A stretch of DNA of 64,000 nt. Source: Budorcas taxicolor. Lineage: Eukaryota; Chordata; Mammalia; Artiodactyla; Bovidae. This document shows, in pieces, positions 11,437-24,356 of this stretch. A model generated the notes under the pieces. It saw only the letters and a list, made by a program, of their open reading frames with translations. It was not told where the DNA came from and searched no databases. The translations under genes were made by a program, and so were the position numbers. Each line of letters opens with the position of its first letter. Positions within the stretch are counted from its first letter, which is position 1. The stretch spans positions 75,689,067 through 75,753,066 of the forward strand of contig NC_068912.1 in assembly GCF_023091745.1 (NCBI RefSeq), written 5' to 3'.

Positions 11437-11514
11437 CTTTAAGATATCATAGATGAAATAACTACAGTTGTGGTGGAAGTAGTAAGAGAGCTAGAAATAG
11501 AAGTGAAGCCTAAA
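11437..11514 (+). repeat. Tigger1 segment, right copy of a direct duplication
   Basis: Second copy (TTAAGATATCATAGATGAAA to GCCTAAAG) of the segment at 11168-11240, on the other side of the Bov-tA SINE. Tigger1 continues normally after this copy (GATGTGACCGACTTGCTGC). Confidence 0.7.
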
Positions 11515-12178
11515 GATGTGACCGACTTGCTGCAATCTCAGGATAAACCTTTAATGGATGAGGAGTTGCTTCATTCATAAAATAAAATTGTTTCTTGAGA
11601 TGAAAACTACTTATGATGAAGATGCTGTGAAGATTGCTGGAATTATAGCACAGGATTTAGAACTAACTTTACTGTATAAAGTTAGTTGATAAAACAGTGC
11701 CAAGCTTTGAGAGGACTGGCTCAAATTTTGAAAGAAGTTCTGCTGTGGATAAAATGTGATCAAACAACATTGCATGCTTCTGAGAAATTGTTCATGGAAT
11801 GAGTCAGTTGGCATGGCAAATTTAATGTCTGATTTTTTTTTTTTTTAATTACCAAAGTAACCCCAACTTTCAGCAAGCTTTAGCAACCACCATCCTGATT
11901 ATTTCAGGAGCCATCAACTTCAAGGCAAGAACCTTCACCAGCGAAGTCATTATGATTTGTTGAAGGTTCAGATAATAGTTAACATTTTTTAGTAATAAAT
12001 TATTTTTAAATTCATACATTGCTTTCTTACACATACTTAATAGGCTATAATATAGTATAAATATTACTTTTATGTGCACTTAGAAACCAAAATATTTTTG
12101 TGACTTGCTTCATTGCAAAGTTCACTTTATTGTAGTCATGTAGAACTGAACCCAAAATATCTCCAATGTATAAGTATA

Positions 12179-12699
12179 ATTACTTTTTTGTATTACACAA
12201 ATCTTAGGACCTTAATTACAGTGTGAGGAATCTGATTTGGTTTAGGAAGAGAATTTTTAGGAAAGAATGTCTTTCCATTCAAGAATGGGAGAATAGACAT
12301 AACTAGAAAAATATTTATGCTATATTTTTGTTTATTGTGTGAAACCACATCAAAACCTAAATCAAAATAATGGAGGAAAATATAAATTGAACACAATTCT
12401 AATTGGATTCTGTGGTGAGATGTACTGTATTGATGTCTATCATATATCTGATAGAAAATAGTCAAATAACAGTGCCAAACACAGTAAGTTCAGCAATCTG
12501 ATGTTTTAGCAAAAGCAGAATAGAGTAGTTTGGACATATGTAGTAAGGACCCCAGAACTTTTAGTTTAGTTCTCATTATTTAGCTTACTTTAAGAGGAAA
12601 GAAAAGCCTTTAAGTATGTAAGTCATACTGTAATGTTTCTATATGTTCCATAATTGTAATATTTAGCATAGAATTCCTTGCATTGTACTTTCTAAATTA
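12179..12699. other. No recognised feature
   Basis: AT-rich sequence after the Tigger1 3' end. No repeat family or coding potential recognised. Confidence 0.45.
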
Positions 12700-12869
12700 A
12701 AAAAAATATTTCTTTTATTTATGCTGTTATGGATTAAAAATATGTTCATTTATTTTGATAAAAACTTCAGCCTTTCTCTCTTTAAGTATTCTCTCTCTTC
12801 CATTCCCTATGTTGCCTCTTTCTTAATTTATCTTTCATACCACTAGCTAATCTGTAATGTTTCTCTCTC

Positions 12870-13265
12870 TGTCTCTCTGTGCTACATTTTCTATAATTTC
12901 TGGCCTTTATCTTCCAGTTAACTGATTCTTTCTCAACTACTTAATGTATTGAATCTCACTAATTATAATTTCAACAAGTTTTTTTGTTATGTATACAATT
13001 TTCTGATATGTTCTGAAAGCATCATGTTTTTGGCCATATTTTTGATTCACTCTTTTATTTTGCTTGCTGGTCTAATAATTTCAATATCTGAAGTTCAAGG
13101 AATCTAATTTGGAGTGCTGGTTTATTTTCTCCTAATTCTTGGTCATGGCGGTATATTTCCTTGGATTCTGAGTTCATACTCAGTTGGTTGTTACATTTGG
13201 GAATGAATACTGTGAATTTTTGGTTATTTCCTCTAATAAGGATTTGTATTTATTTTTAATTTTTA
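12870..13265 (-). mobile_element. Possible old L1-like 3' UTR remnant
   Basis: The style of the plus strand (CTTCCAGTTAACTGATTCTTTCT-like text, 'TCAATATCTGAAGTTC', 'TTCTTGGTCATGG', 'ATACTGTGAATTTTTGGTTATT') resembles antisense 3' regions of old L1 families. Divergence is high and boundaries are guesses. Confidence 0.35.
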
Positions 13266-14499
13266 GCTGTGCATTTCCCAGATCATCAATAAATCCTAAA
13301 TGCTCAGAAGAATATGCCTGAGATCATAAGTCCTAAGAAAAGACTTTTGTCCCTGCCCAGAGACAAGATTGAAGCAGACAATGTGCACTGAAATTCCTAT
13401 TTTCCAGAGGCGAATGTTTCCAAATTAAAATTTTAATGCACATGTAAGCCTTAAAGGCTTCCCTTTCTAAGTTATTTCCCACCTTTTCTAGGCTAACGGT
13501 CTAGTGTCCTATTCAGCTGTCTGTTTATAGGGAGATTCTAGATTACTTACTGGCCAATGCCTTCAGAAGAATTGTATCTTTAATGCTTCTTACCACTGTG
13601 GTTTCTTATTTTATCAGTTGTAATTAATTTTCTTTCTTATAAGTTAATTTTACCCCCCCAAAAAACAGAGAAAGACTAGTTTGTTATTTTTATTCAGTAT
13701 TTCTAGATGTTTTGTCCTAGAAAAATTTTGATGACATTTAGACTGCCATATTTTGGAAGTGGAACTAATTTATCCATTATATCACAACTTTAAGGTGATA
13801 TTTTTCAGTGTCAAGCTGTTGAAGTTACTTAAGTTAAATAGCATTTGTATGCTGCCTTTCTGTGAAGCATGGTGTCATTAGAGGTGACAGTGGAAATGAG
13901 CCTTGTCACCATAATGGGGTTACAAAGGACTTTACCGACTGATAGCTTCTAAGTGAAGCAAACAGAAACATACTTGGTTATTATTTTTGATGACCATATT
14001 ATATTATCAGGATCAGTGTAGGCAAAAATCTCTTTTAATACGAGTTATCTCCATCAGTTAGATAATGAACACATTCCTCTGAGATATTTTTTATTATAGG
14101 AAACACTAGCAGACAGCATTAATGATTATTATTTGATGAAAATCTTCTCTCCTGATAGATAGCAGTATGCACAAATAACTTGAGTCATGAATGATGTTCC
14201 AAACATCAATCTAACTATCAAGAATTTATTCATGAGACATAAAAGGTAGACAACCAATCAAATTTAGCTCCTTTGGAAATATATGGATTCTCTGATAAAG
14301 ATGTAATAGAATTAGATAATCTAGAAAATTATGAAGAAAAAAATAGCAATATAGCATTGTGAAGGAAAAAAATATATTAAAAATTACCAAAATATTTCTC
14401 TGACAGACATTTTGTATATCTATTTTTTGGATCACAGAATTAATTTATGTTTTTTGTTGAAATCTCAAGCAATGCAGATTTTATAAAGTACCAAAGTAT
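13266..14499. other. No recognised feature
   Basis: AT-rich, no coding signal; short homopolymers only. Confidence 0.4.
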
Positions 14500-14629
14500 T
14501 CTTTATTTTTCCCTCTTAAATGACCATAGTTATTAGTATAATGTACTCTTTTGAATTATTGTTAGCATGCAATAACATAAAGGTACATACATTCTGAAAT
14601 TTATCCCTTCAAAATATATTCTTTATATG

Positions 14630-14915
14630 TATGCGTATTGCCTTATTACTTGTTTTCAATGAAAAATATATAGTGAAATAATATTCTACTTCACTCCTAA
14701 TGTAGTGATATACTGTTCCTTTTTATAACTTTATAGACTCATTGCATGAATATATCATAATTTATTTAACCACTTTCCCATTAATGGCTGTTAGGCTAAT
14801 TTTAATTTTTTCACTATTTCAACAATTTTCCAGTGAATTTTCTTGTATATATGCTTTTGCATTCTTATGCATGGCTTTTGTAGCATATATTTTTAGAAAG
14901 ATTATTAGAAAACTG
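14630..14915 (-). mobile_element. Old L1 / HAL1-like remnant
   Basis: On the plus strand: ATTATTTAACCACTTTCCCA, TTAATGGCTGTTAGG and CTTGTATATATGCTTTTGCA. These follow the order of antisense old L1 ORF2 3' sequence (a 'Pro-Phe-Leu-Ile' rich shadow). Diverged and short. Confidence 0.45.
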
Positions 14916-15007
14916 TACATTTTATATAATAATAATGTAAATACAATACATTAAGTATACTCTTTTTATGATGTCATATAATACTATGACTATATAATAA
15001 AAATTTG

Positions 15008-16187
15008 TTTCAGTCCCTCAGTCATGTCCAACTCTTTAAGACCCCATGGACTGCAGCACGCCAGGCTTCCCTGCCCTTCACCACCTTCTGGAGCTTACTC
15101 AAACTCATGTCCATTGAGTCAGTGATGCAATACAACCATCTAGTCCTCTGTCATCCCCTTCTCCTCCTGCCTTCAGTCTTTCCCAGCATCAGGGTCTTTT
15201 CAAATGAGTCAGTTCTTCATATCAGGTGGCCAAAGTATTGGAGCTTCAGCTTCAGCATCAGTTCTTCCAGTGAATATTCAGGATTGACTTCCTTTAGGAC
15301 TGACTGGTAGGAACTCCTTGCAGTCCATGGGACTGTCAAGAGAATTCTTCAACACCATAGTTTGAAAGCATCAATTCTTCAGCATGCAGCCTTCTTTATG
15401 GTCCAACTGTCGCATCCATACATGACTACTGGAAAAACCATAGCTTTGACTAGACGGACCTTTGTTAGAAAAATGATGTCTCTGCTTTTTAATATGCTGT
15501 TTCAGTTCGTCATAGCTTTTCTTCCAAGGAACAAGCGTCTTTTAATTTCATGGCTCCAGTCACCAAATGCACTGATTTTGGAGCCCCCGAAAATAAAGTC
15601 TGTCACTGTTTTCATTGTTTCCTCATCTATTTGCCATGATGTGATAGGACCAGATGCCATGATCTTAGTGTTTTGAATGTTGAGTATTAAGCCATTTTTT
15701 CACTCTCCTCTGGTATTACCTTCATCAAGAGGCTCTTTAGTTTTTCCTCACCTTCTGCCATAAAGGTGGTGTCATCTGCATATCTGAGGTTCTTGATATT
15801 TCTCCCACCAGTCTTGATTCCAGCTTGTGCTTCATCCAGCCTGGCATTTCACATGATGTACACTGCATATAAGTTAAAGAAGCAGGATGACAATATACAG
15901 CCTTGACGTACTCCTTTCCCAATGTGATACCAGTCTTTGTCCCATGTCCGGGTAACTATTGATTCTTTACCTGCATACAGGTTTCTCAGGAGGTGTAATG
16001 TGGTCTGGTATTCCCATCTCTTTAAGAATTTCCCACAATTTGTTGTCATCCACAGAGTCAAAGGCTTTAGTATGGTCAATGAAGCAGAAATAGATGTTTT
16101 TTTTCTGGAATTCTCTTACTTTTTCTATGATCCAACAGATACTGGCAATTTGATCTCTGGTTCCTCTGATTTTTCTAATACCAGTTG
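15008..16187 (-). mobile_element. BovB LINE, 5'-truncated, 1.18 kb
   Basis: The 3' end is at the left (CAGTCCCTCAGTCATGTCC). The copy runs back through the C-terminal domain and RT palm and stops at 16187 in the region antisense to the GFRKGRGTRDQ-like block. RT reading frames are broken by stops and small indels. No convincing target duplication. Confidence 0.93.
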
Positions 16188-16198
16188 AAAATCTATAA

Positions 16199-16668
16199 TA
16201 ACAATTATAGCATTATTAAAAACTATACCTATACAAAATTTAATTGATGGTACCAAAATCTCTCCCAAACTATTAAACTAATTTGAGTTGTCATCAACTG
16301 TTTATTGAAATTTTTGTTTTTCATACTAGTGTTGACCTTGGTTAACAATCATCTTTTAAACCTTCCCAATCTAACAGACAAGAACATTTCATGTTTTAAT
16401 TTGCAATGGGGTCACAAAGGGCTGAACACAACTTAGTAACTAAACAATAATGAAAACAACAAGATGATTATTGAATTGAAGGTAAGTGTTACGTCTTTTT
16501 ATTGAAGTTTGAAATGTAGAGGGTTTATCTTATTACTTACAAAATGGAAAAGATGGTCTCATTTTATCTTACTTTTATCTGTGACAAGAAAATAACCAGA
16601 AATGAGGCAACAATATAGAAATCAAAATCTTCCCTATAGTTTTTAGTCAAGCTTTATGAGAGTTTAGC
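16199..16668. other. No recognised feature
   Basis: AT-rich spacer between a BovB and a Bov-tA SINE. Nothing recognised. Confidence 0.45.
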
Positions 16669-16679
16669 AGTAACCATTG

Positions 16680-16885
16680 TTATTTAGCAGCTAAGTCATT
16701 TCTGACTTTTTGGAGACCCTGTGGACTGTAGCTGCCAGATCCTCTGTCCATGGGTTCTCCGTGCAAGAATATTGGAGAGGGTGGTGATTTCCTTCTCTAG
16801 TGGATCTCCCTGAACAGGGATTGAAGCCCCATGTCTCCTCCATTGGCAGGCAGATTCTTTACCACTGAGCCACCAAGGAAGCCCA
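16680..16885 (-). mobile_element. Bov-tA SINE with target duplication
   Basis: Antisense Bov-tA including the tRNA-like head at the right (TTTACCACTGAGCCACCAAGG). Flanked by AGTAACCATTG (16669-16679) and AGTAACAATTG (16888-16898), an 11-bp target duplication with one mismatch. Confidence 0.92.
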
Positions 16886-16898
16886 AGAGTAACAATTG

Positions 16899-19351
16899 CA
16901 TATCCTTAAAATCTCCACCCCCTGCTCCTTCTCATTTCTTTAACAAGATAAAGGTCACAGATACAAACATCTCTGATATCCTCTTGGATTTAATCCACAT
17001 CAATAAGCTAACTTATAGTCGGCTGATTTAAAGAAATGTTTGAGTGTGAGGACAGAAATTTTACATCACATGGATATAGCCAAAAGGTTTTTAATAACCT
17101 TATTCTTCTAACCAGACACTAACAGTCCACACTGTATAATCATCAGCCTCACTAACACATGCTTAGTTTCATTGCTTGAAAATGACATAAACAAGTATCT
17201 TTGAGCTTGGGTTACTTAGTGTATTTATTCCTGTGTAAAAGAATAAGATTAAACATAGTCCACTGTCATTTTATTTTAAGGTTGATATTTGATTTCAAAT
17301 AAAAATGAATAATATTTATTTACGGTGGCTTCTCTATGTACCACAAACCATATTAAAATAATATGTAAGAATCTAGGAGTGTTGAGAATGAAGAGACAAT
17401 ATGAAAATCATTATGATTCAATTTATTTGCAGTATAAAACAGTGAAGGTGCTTTTTACTTTCATCTTATGAATAGATACTGGATTAGAATGCAAACATTA
17501 TCTTTTAAATCTGACAAGATATTTTATAATGTTAAATGTGTATCTAAAAAAAATGAGAAGATTTTACCATTGCTATCCAGTCTTTATGTATTGTATATTT
17601 CTAAAACATGTCAAGATATATTCCTGTTTCTCTAAAGTATGCACTTGGTTAATTGATGAATTCCTTGTTTATGTTAACTAACATTAAATTTAAAGAGATT
17701 ATTTTACTTCTCAAAATAAATCAAAATTTTCTATAGGTAGCAGAGTTATTATATAGAAATTGAATTTAAAATTGAACTGCCTTCTTACATTACCCACAAT
17801 GTATTTAAATATCTTTATGACTGCAATATACACCAAAGTGACTTAATCAATGATTAAATGATTAATGATTTCTCTTTTATTTATACTTTACCACTGTTTT
17901 ATCCATTCCCATTAACATGCCTGATTTTTGAAAATTATATGCCTTTAGCTGATTTCCCTAAAAATTATGACAAAACTTAAGACTTTTGTTTTGTTTTCAA
18001 ACTCTACTTATGCTGAATATATTCTTAATTGTATAAAATGATGTTTAACATATTTAATGAATACCTACAATGTGCAAAGCACTTCCACTGAAAAGAAGAA
18101 TATAAAATTATACTGGCTAACCTGCAGTGACTGATAGGGACAACTAAGTCTCTTACAGAATAGAAAGAAGATCAAAAACTCCATTCACTTGATGAGGTTT
18201 AGTCAACAATTTATAGAGCTGAAACTACTGTCTGTAACCTTGCCCCACTGTGATACTGAGAATTTCTCTGCATCTAGAAAGTAGACTCCTTTTTAATTTT
18301 TTTTTCCAAGAAGGAGTCCAATATTTCAAGCCCTGAAAGGCTATTTCTGTTGTACCATTTTCATACAGCTGTTCTCTGATGTTCCTGCCTCCAAGTTCCC
18401 ATGAGCTTCCATAGGGAAGATGAAATAGACCAAGTCTCCATCCTATAGGAGCTTCAAGCCAAGTAAGCTTACATATATGTTGTTTTAAAAACTAACAAAA
18501 TGAGCTACTGGATTCTCTCCTTCCAATAATATAAAACTCAACTATACAAAATATTTCAGAAGTGTTGGAGATAAGGAAACATTGCTTTCACTAATTCAAT
18601 TTCCCAGATGTTCTATTCTATGCATAAACCAAATAACATATAGTAGAGCATTTATCTAATGCAAAGAACTATTGGTGATGTAGAGAAGTAAAATGCAATC
18701 TCTTGAAGTAAGTTCAATCCAATAAGGAGGCTAAAAAATAAAACGATAACACTGTTTTCTAGGATGTGATATTTCATAGTAGCTATATGTTTTTATTATT
18801 TTATCTTATTTTCTGAAGAATGGAAATGGCATGGGTATGAATGCTTAGGGTAGAAGCTGATATTGAATACATTATTCTGCAAAATAAAGTGGACAGTGGT
18901 AGTGTTAACAGCTGACATGAACAAGAAATCAAAGAGGAAGGTGGAGGCTATGAACATTCATGTCATTTCGTGCATAATTATTAAAGCTATCCCAGGGAAA
19001 GAGATAGTTTGAGGAAGAAAAAGCCATGGTGAGATTATAGGAGTCAAATGCCAAAACGTGATTTAGTCCCATGACTCCATCAAATCTGTACAGAAGGGAC
19101 TAAACTGAGGAAATTCTGACTGTGTTTAGATTTCTTATAGTAAGCAAGAAAGGAACAATGACCACAAACTAACTTCTGGAAGAAAGAGACAAAATCACCC
19201 CATGAGGACGCTCAGCTTACGTGTAGGTTTTACATATATAAATATAAATGAAGTAATAATTTATGGTATAATATGACCAATTTGGAATAAATACATCAAT
19301 AAGAAGTATTCAATGAGCTCAAAAGAGGATTGGTAAAGAAACATTTTATAA
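16899..19351. other. No recognised feature, 2.45 kb
   Basis: The longest quiet stretch of the window: AT-rich, no reading frame above background, and no repeat I can name on either strand. Confidence 0.45.
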
Positions 19352-19422
19352 AGCTGTTGTTTAGTACTGTCCGACTCCTTGTGACCCCTTGGATAGCAGC
19401 ATGTCAGGCTTCCCTGCTTATA
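19352..19422 (-). mobile_element. BovB / Bov-A 3' tail fragment
   Basis: About 70 bp matching the shared BovB/Bov-tA 3' end in antisense (TGTCCGACTCCTTGTGACC, AGCATGTCAGGCTTCCCTG). It is too short to say whether the source was LINE or SINE. Confidence 0.65.
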
Positions 19423-20043
19423 AAGTGATCTTGCCAATAAATGTAGGAAAAACACCCACTGTCAAACGGTAACCCAGGCAGAAGTTTTCTATATATCTTA
19501 CAAAGTTCCAAAGGAGAGCATGCATGCATGCAACTGAGGAGGATACTACTGCCACACTTGGATATTACAAGGACATTTAAAGTCCTAAAATATTATGGAA
19601 ACATTAACATATGATGAGTCCTGAAGAACTTGTAGTTCTCCCTGCCATACAGAACATTAATGATCCCAAATAAATCTGGAAAACTGCATATACATACAGG
19701 ATAAATCAGATAGTTGAACCATGTCTTAAAAAAAAATCAATTTCACCTGCTCTTACTTTGGCTAATGTGAAGGTGAAGCCAAATCTGGGGCTATTTGTTT
19801 ATGATAAAGGACACCGATAAATATCAGCTCAATAACTTGGTTTTACTCAGATTTTTATGGGGAAAATTTTCTTGAGCTAATATTATAAGCTACAAAATGA
19901 TGAATACAATGTAATCCCATAATATAATAGATAGGAAAAGCCATGGATAAAAGGAAAAAAAATGATAAGGACCATTAAGGAATACCATTAAAATGCACTG
20001 TAAGTGCCCAGGTAGGGAAATATTTACTTATTGCTAATTATAA
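19423..20043. other. No recognised feature
   Basis: AT-rich spacer; nothing recognised. Confidence 0.4.
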
Positions 20044-21722
20044 TTCAAGAAAATTAGAGACAACAAGGGAAATTTTCATGCAAAGATGGGCACAATAAGG
20101 ACAAAAATGGTATGGACCTAACAGAAGCAGAAGATATTAAGAAGAGGTGGCAAGAATGCACAAAAGAACTATACAAAAAAAGATCTTCATGACCCAGATA
20201 TTCACAATGGTGTGATCACTCACTTAGAGTCAGACATCCTGGAATGTGAAGTCAAGTGGGCCTTAGGGAGCATCACTACGAACAAAGCCAGTGAAAGTGA
20301 TGGAATTTGAGTTGAACTATTTCAAATCCTGAAAGATGATGCTGTGAAAGTGCTGCACTCAATATGCCAACAAATTTGGAAAACTCAGCAGTGACCACAG
20401 GACTGGAGAAGGTCAGTTTTCATTCCAATCCCAAAGAAAGGAAATGCCAAAGAATGCTCAAACTACCACACAATTGCACTCATCTCACATGATGGCAAAG
20501 TAAAGCTCAAAATTCTCTAAGCCAGGCTTCAACAGTATGTGAACTGTGAACTTCCAGATGTTCAAGCTGGAAGAACCAGACATCATATTGCCGACATCCA
20601 TTGGATCATTGAAAAAGTGATAGAGTTCCAGAAAAACATCTACTTCTGCTTTACTGACTATGCCAAAGCCTTTGACTGTGTGAATCAACAACAAACTGTG
20701 GAAAATTCTTCAAGAGATGGGAATACCAGACTACTTGACCTGTCTCCTGAGAAATCTGTATGCAGGTCAAGAAGCAACAGTTAGAACTGGACATGGAACA
20801 TCAGAGCGTTTCCAAATTGGGAAAGGAGTACATCAAGACTGTATATTGTCACCCTGCATCTTTAACTTATATGAAGAGTGCATCATGAGAAATGTTGGAC
20901 TGGATGAAGCCCAAGCTGGAATCAAGATTGCTGGGAGAAATATCAGTAACCTCAGATATGTAGATGGCACCACCCTTTAGGCAGAAAGAGAAAAGGAAAT
21001 AAAGAGCCTCTTGGTGAAAGTGAAAGACGAGAGTGAAAAAGTTGGCTTAAAACTCAACATTCAGAAAACTAAGATCATGGCATTTGGTCCCATCACTTCA
21101 TGGCAAATAGATGGGGAAACAGTGGAAACTGTCAGACTTTATTTTGGGGGGCTCCAAAATCACTGCAGATGGTGACTGCAGCCATGAAATTAAAAGATGC
21201 TTACTCTTTGGAAGGAAAGTTATGACCAACCTAGACAGAATATTAAAAAGCAGAGACATTACTTTGCCAACAAAGGTCCATTAAGTGAAAGCTATGATTT
21301 TTCTAGTAGTCATGTATGGATGTGAGAGTTGAACTATACAGAAAGTTGAGCACCAAAGAATTGATGCTTTTGAACTGTGGTGTTAGAGAAGACTCTTGAG
21401 AGTCCCTTGGACTGCAAGGAGATCCAACCAGTCCATCCTAAAGGCAATCAATCCTGAATATTCCTTGGAAGCACTGATGCTGAAGCTGAAACTCCAATAC
21501 CTTGGCCACCTGATGCAAAGAACTGACTCACTGGAAAAGACACTGTTGCTGGGAAAGATTGAAGGCTAGAAGAGAAGGGGATGACAGAGGATGAGATGGT
21601 TGGATGGCATCACCGGCTCAATGGACATGAGTTTGAGTAAGCTCCAGGAGTTGGTGATGGAGGCCTGGTGTGCTGCAGTCCGTGCGGTTGCAAAGAGTCC
21701 AGCATGACTGAGTGATTGAACT
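20044..21722 (+). mobile_element. BovB LINE, 1.68 kb
   Basis: Begins in the linker after the endonuclease (TTCAAGAAAATTAGAGACAA) and runs through the whole RT and C-terminal domain to GAGTGATTGAACTG. The tail lacks the usual repeated ACTGA units. Stops interrupt the RT (for example a TGA in the GGDGI block near 20300), and the YADD box reads YVDG around 20957, so catalysis is lost. Confidence 0.92.
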
Positions 21723-21784
21723 GTAGTACTTATAAAAACTGAATTACTAATAACTGATTGGTACATTTGATAATGAAATCCTTA

Positions 21785-22270
21785 TGTAATCTCCCATCAT
21801 GTTTTAACCTCATTCTCTACTTTCTACTCCCACCTTCTCTAGTCAAATGGGCCCCCTCACTGTTCCTCCAGCCTTCGAAACACAGTTCCTTTTCAGAAAA
21901 TTTTGTATTCTCTCTTCTCTCTGCCTAAATTGCCTCTTTACCAGATTTTCCTACAGTTCAGCTTCTTACTTACAGATTATTAATCAAAATTTCTTTCACA
22001 ATGAGACTCCCCATAGTCACCCTCTGTAAATTTTAGCCACATACACAAATGTCGTATCATCCTTTTCTGTTTAATTTTTTCTTTTGAGCACTTAACTGTA
22101 AGTATGATATATCTTACTTTTCTTGTTCATTGTTGGTTTTATCTCATTATTAAATAAACTCCAAGAGAGATTTTTGTCTCTTTCTTAACTTGTCCCTGTC
22201 CATTGCCTGAAAAAATGCTGGTACATGACAGATGATTAATAAAGTCTTATTGGATTAAAGAATGAATAAA
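21785..22270 (+). mobile_element. L2 LINE 3' end
   Basis: The order of blocks follows the L2 3' end: a GTCACCCTCTGTAA-like region, AAATAAACTCCAAGAGAGA, TCCATTGCCTGAAAAAATGC, then GATGATTAATAAAGTCTTAT and GAATGAATAAA. It is ancient and well diverged. Confidence 0.7.
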
Positions 22271-22919
22271 TTAATAGTCATTTAAGTCTTTATACTTCAA
22301 AAGGGGCACTCACAAATATTTTTTTTTCCTCTTCCTAAGGATTCTATAAAATGGTATTACTTTTAGCAGAGGAACCACTTGAAGTCATCTTAGAAGATAT
22401 GGCACTTGAATAAGATCTTAAAGTTTGAGGAGGAGATTTGGAGAATAATAAAGAAAATACTACCTTTTCAAAAAATACTACATTTTCAAATTTAAATATA
22501 TATATATATATATGTTTTTATTAGCCCTACTATTTGATTAAAAATAAATCATATATTTGTGAAATATTTTGTGAAATAATATCTATATTCATTGTTCAGA
22601 TGTGCTTTTCATGTGTGCTTGCAATTCTCTAAGTTTCTCCATGAGCAGCTGACATCATAAGTGGCCCTGATCATCCTTTCCATGACTTTCTTCTTCCAAA
22701 CATTCCCCTCCAGATTGTTTATTCTCTGCCTGATTTTTAACAGGAAAGTATTATAGAGCCTTGATTTAAAAAGAAAGTAATTTCATTATGTTCAAATTGT
22801 GTTTTAAATACTCAAAAATATTGTCCAGAGAATATTATGAGTAAGTGATCTGCCACATTAGGCATGTGTCACCTGTTAAAAAATCAGAATCAAGTTTCAA
22901 ATGTGAAAAAACAATTTTA
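22271..22919. other. No recognised feature except a short (TA)n run
   Basis: AT-rich. A TA dinucleotide run of about ten units lies at 22494-22513. No coding signal. Confidence 0.45.
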
Positions 22920-23005
22920 CTGTACTGTGAGCTCCTTGAGAGCACAAACTTTATCTCTCCATTTGCAGGCATGTAGCATGTGCTCTCTCAATTTTGTTTA
23001 ATGGA
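22920..23005 (+). mobile_element. L2/MIR-type tail fragment
   Basis: GAGCTCCTTGAGAGCACAAA followed by GGCATGTAGCATGTGCTC and TTTAATGGATATTT is the usual tail pattern of L2 or MIR. Short and diverged. Confidence 0.45.
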
Positions 23006-23181
23006 TATTTTCTGCATTAATATAAATCATTCACTGATTAGTCGAGAATATAGAAATTAAAGTTGAGTAGGGTTATGAATTCATTCACTTATCTCTTCAA
23101 CAAAAACTAATTAAGTTCTAATGATATTTAAGGAACTATTCTTGGTACTGGAGATATAATGAACTAGCGGATTTGGACTGT

Positions 23182-23394
23182 GGCTTCCCTGGTGGCTCAG
23201 AGGTTAAAGCATCTGCCTGCAATGTGGGAGACGGAGGTTCGATCTCTGGGTTGGAAAGATCCCCTGGAGAAGGAGATGGCAACCCACTCCAGTATTCTTG
23301 CCTGGAGAATCCCATGGAGGGAGGAGCCTGGCAGGCTACAGTCCATGGGGTCACGCGAAGAGTTGGACATGACTGAGCTTTGACTTTCACTTTC
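23182..23394 (+). mobile_element. Bov-tA SINE, full length
   Basis: Starts with the tRNA-Glu-derived head (GGCTTCCCTGGTGGCTCAGA), continues with GATCCCCTGGAGAAGGAGA and ends in GACTGAGCTTTGACTTTCAC. No clear target duplication. Confidence 0.93.
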
Positions 23395-24105
23395 AAGGAG
23401 ATTCCAAGATAGTAGGAAAGACAGACATCAGCCATAGCTGAATTCTTCTTGTGCTGTTTAGAAGAAGAAAGCACTCTGAGAGCAAGTAACAAGACAGGAT
23501 GTTCCTGATTGTAATATTACCACTATAACTTAAAAAATTTAAAGTTTTTCTCCTAAATATGGTAAAGAAGATGTTCATTGTAGAACAGTGAGCAGACATG
23601 TGGACTAAATAACACAAAGAACTTCAACAGGAAAATTAATATGAAAAGGTCCTTCTTTTTTCTGATAAGTTTTAAACAAGCTGTTTTAATACTTTGGAAA
23701 CATGAACAAACAGAATCGGGAATCGGGGAATGGGGCAGGTAATTGACAGAATGGATCTGGTTCTATACATCACCATATTCTTAAATCACTACACTTCACA
23801 TGTACTATGTGTTCAATAAGTGTTAATTGACTAAATCAATCAATTAATTTATAAAACTAACAGATAATGGGCTAAAAGGTACTTAGAATTAAGAGGCTAT
23901 AAAAGTTGAATCACTTTGGGGACAGGAAGTGAAATTTGCAAAGAAATAATATGGACTTGTACAAAAGAATATGTATTTTTTAAAATCTTCTTCAGTGTCC
24001 CCATTTGTTTAAACTTTGCTTCTAAAGTGCTCTTAGCTCACTTACATGGTTGTCCTAAGAATCAGTACTGGTCCAGAGGAGTATTTTTAAAAATTTAAAA
24101 ACCTA
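23395..24105. other. No recognised feature
   Basis: AT-rich sequence; a tail-like GTGTTCAATAAGTGTTAATT at 23806-23830 may be a very old L2 end, but this is too weak to call. Confidence 0.4.
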
Positions 24106-24116
24106 TCTCTCCACCT

Positions 24117-24331
24117 GAAGTTGCTGCTCTTTCATCCCTAAGTCATGTCCAACTCTTTGCGACTCCATGACTGTAGCCTGACAGTCTCCTCTGTCCATGG
24201 GATTTCCCAGGTAAGAATACTGGAGTGGGCTACTATTTTCTACTCCAGGGGATCTTCCCAAGTAAGGGGTCAAACCCAAGTCTCCTGCCTAGCAGGTGGA
24301 TTCTTTACCACTGAGGTACCTGGAAAGCCCA
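24117..24331 (-). mobile_element. Bov-tA SINE with target duplication
   Basis: Antisense Bov-tA (CCATGGGATTTCCCAGGTA; head TTTACCACTGAGGTACCTGG). Flanked by TCTCTCCACCT (24106-24116) and TCTCTGCACCT (24333-24343). Confidence 0.92.
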
Positions 24332-24356
24332 TTCTCTGCACCTATTCTCTATGTAT

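Larger units (their letters stand above)
9680..11700 (+). pseudogene. Tigger1 transposase fossil
   Basis: A pogo-type cut-and-paste transposase is legible in pieces. The segment at about 10135-10185 reads as PEDLAKIINEAGYTKQQIFN. The first catalytic aspartate of the DDE triad, expected directly after that (a VDE-type box at about 10186-10204), is destroyed by substitutions and an indel. The second survives as LFDSA around 10510. Frameshifts and three insertions make the gene dead. Confidence 0.75.
8990..12178 (+). mobile_element. Tigger1 (pogo/mariner) DNA transposon, near full length, interrupted
   Basis: Diverged Tigger1 is readable end to end in four blocks: 8990-9425, 9668-10635, 10935-11240 and about 11437-12178. 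It has the 5' TIR region (ACCTTGTTTTACTGTGCTTTG), the CAAAATGCACCCATGCAAG region, transposase blocks and the 3' TIR (AATATCTCCAATGTATAAG). Without inserts it is close to the 2.4 kb family length. Two Bov-tA SINEs and an L1 tail interrupt it. One stretch is duplicated (see 11168-11514). Confidence 0.88.

Noticed and set aside
23182..23260. tRNA-Glu-like gene in SINE heads
   Set aside because: Bov-tA and CHR heads derive from tRNA but are degenerate and part of SINEs here and at many other sites, so they are not tRNA genes.
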